Assembly: GCA_964530165.1 (NCBI GenBank)
Contig: CAZGYE010000139.1
Location: 1-13,858 of the forward strand
DNA length: 13,858 bases
Reading direction: 5' to 3'
Source of the DNA: CAZGYE01 sp964530165
GTDB taxonomy: Bacteria > Planctomycetota > Planctomycetia > Planctomycetales > Planctomycetaceae
Part shown: positions 12,760-13,858 of the stretch, one piece after another
Layout of the letters: every line of letters begins with the position of its first letter
Position numbering within the stretch: position 1 is the stretch's first letter
The notes under the pieces: model-generated
The model's input: only the letters and a program-made list of their open reading frames with translations
Told to the model about the DNA's origin: nothing
Database searches by the model: none
Program-made: the position numbers and the translations under genes

Positions 12760-13858
12760 ATGGACAATGCACGCGAGTTGGCGTTTGCCGTTCTGGACGA
12801 GCACCACAGAACGTTGGTGTTCACTGGGAAACTGCTTGAGAAACGATTTCGGAAGAGCCAACTCGCCGCGGAAGAGCGCCGGTTGGCGACAGAGATTGTG
12901 TACGGCGTCGTCCGCCGGCAGGCCACGCTGAATGCGTTGATTCAGCCGCACGTCACGCGGCAGCGGCGCCGGGTGGAAAGCGGATTGTGGACGCTCATCG
13001 AGATCGGCGCCTACCAAGCGGTGTTCCTGACGTCGGTGCCGCCGCACGCGGCCGTGCATGAAACCGTCGAAGCAGCCAAACGGCTCGGCAAGCGGCGGTG
13101 GTCCGGCTTCTTGAACGGCGTGCTGCGTTCGGTTGTCGGAAGCCTGACCGACACATACACCGCCGCCGCCGCAGCCGACGCCGTGCCCATCGCGCCAGGG
13201 CGCCACCGCAGATGCCGGCAACCAATTTTCGACGACCCGGCGGATGACCCGTGCAGCTACTTCTCGCGGGCGTTCAGCTTTCCGCGCTGGCTCGTCGGGC
13301 GCTGGCAAGAGCGAGACGATTTCGAAGAGCTGGTTCGGCTCGGCTTCTGGTTCAACACGGCGGCGAGGACTTGCCTGCGCGTCAATGTGTTGAAGACAAC
13401 TCGCACGGCAGTGCTCGATGTGCTGACGCCCCACCGGATTGACGCCCACGCCGGAAGCTGCCCGGAAGCAATTTGGCTCGACCGGTCGCTGCCGGTCGGG
13501 CAGCTTCCCGGCTTCGACGAGGGTTGGTGCTCGGTGCAGGACGAATCGGCCATGCACGCGGCCCGCTTGCTGGAGCCGCAACCGGGACAGACGGTGCTCG
13601 ATCTGTGCGCAGCGCCGGGGGGCAAGACGACGCATCTGGCCGAGCTGATGGCCAACCAGGGCAGAATCGTGGCGGCCGACGTCAATCGCGGCCGGCTGGC
13701 GCTGATCGGTCCGAGCTGCCGGCGGCTGGGCATCGACATCATCGAACCGACTCTCATTCAGGCCGACGGCAGCGACATACCACCCGGTCCGTTCGACGCG
13801 ATTCTGGTCGACGTTCCCTGCTCGAATACCGGAGTGTTGGGCAAACGCCCGGAAGCTC
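12760..13858 (+). CDS. rsmB: 16S rRNA (cytosine-5) methyltransferase RsmB, 3' truncated by window
   Basis: Methylates C967 (E. coli numbering) of 16S rRNA using S-adenosylmethionine. 366 of about 430-450 expected residues are visible. The N-terminal NusB-like RNA-binding domain covers about 1-135 (ARELAFAVLDEHHRT, EERRLATEIVYGVVRRQATL, LNGVLRS). The Rossmann methyltransferase domain begins near 255, with motif I DLCAAPGGKT (281-290) for cofactor binding and motif IV DVPCSNTGVLGKRPE (from 351) containing the Cys needed for product release. The catalytic Cys of motif VI lies beyond the window. The stretch at 130-170 is less conserved. The ATG at 12760 has no clear ribosome-binding site; it follows the SDR gene by 8 nt, suggesting coupled translation. 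Confidence 0.9.
   Translation, partial: MDNARELAFAVLDEHHRTLVFTGKLLEKRFRKSQLAAEERRLATEIVYGVVRRQATLNALIQPHVTRQRRRVESGLWTLIEIGAYQAVFLTSVPPHAAVHETVEAAKRLGKRRWSGFLNGVLRSVVGSLTDTYTAAAAADAVPIAPGRHRRCRQPIFDDPADDPCSYFSRAFSFPRWLVGRWQERDDFEELVRLGFWFNTAARTCLRVNVLKTTRTAVLDVLTPHRIDAHAGSCPEAIWLDRSLPVGQLPGFDEGWCSVQDESAMHAARLLEPQPGQTVLDLCAAPGGKTTHLAELMANQGRIVAADVNRGRLALIGPSCRRLGIDIIEPTLIQADGSDIPPGPFDAILVDVPCSNTGVLGKRPEA

Noticed and set aside
12745..13635. Long minus-strand open frame opposite rsmB.
   Set aside because: The + strand encodes RsmB motifs over the same bases; the minus translation matches nothing.

Overview
The window looks like chromosomal DNA of a moderately high-GC bacterium, most likely a planctomycete (Planctomycetota). 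This is inference from gene content: a TPR protein ending in two RNA polymerase alpha-CTD-like domains, a secreted PQQ-type beta-propeller, a secreted TPR/HEAT protein, loosely packed genes in mixed orientation, and several kinds of small palindromic repeat between genes. No rRNA, tRNA, CRISPR array, transposase or phage gene was recognised.

Layout. Positions 1-87 may hold the end of a + strand gene. A minus-strand block follows: a PQQ-like propeller protein (3730-5094), a TPR/alpha-CTD protein (2284-3612, good promoter at 3682-3709), then acylating acetaldehyde dehydrogenase mhpF (1343-2233) and 4-hydroxy-2-oxovalerate aldolase mhpE (241-1251), which probably form a channelling complex. From a divergent promoter region (5095-5336), + strand genes run rightwards: HEAT protein, family 4 uracil-DNA glycosylase, and a complete mazE-mazF toxin-antitoxin operon with its own near-consensus promoter. 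A convergent two-CBS-domain protein follows, then about 490 bp without a convincing gene, then a PlsC-like acyltransferase (+), a convergent M24-fold protein that has lost its metal ligands (-), and divergently a YeeZ-like NAD(P)-binding SDR protein (+) followed 8 nt later by rsmB, which is cut by the window end.

Most notable is a 78-bp palindrome-ended repeat present three times (7588-7665, 8334-8411, 9409-9486). All three copies are exactly 78 bp. Two are direct, 75/78 identical, each starts exactly 5 nt after a stop codon, and together they bracket the mazEF operon. The third is inverted and lies in the leader of the acyltransferase gene. Other compact repeats are a GGGTGGC-ended hairpin and a GAAA-tetraloop hairpin between mhpF and mhpE, tandem 7-mers and 14-mers before the glycosylase gene, and an imperfect inverted repeat of about 30 bp per arm upstream of the CBS gene.

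The genes do not form one pathway. The window is ordinary chromosome carrying a toxin-antitoxin module framed by a short mobile-looking or 3'-end repeat; that arrangement is the best candidate here for something undescribed.
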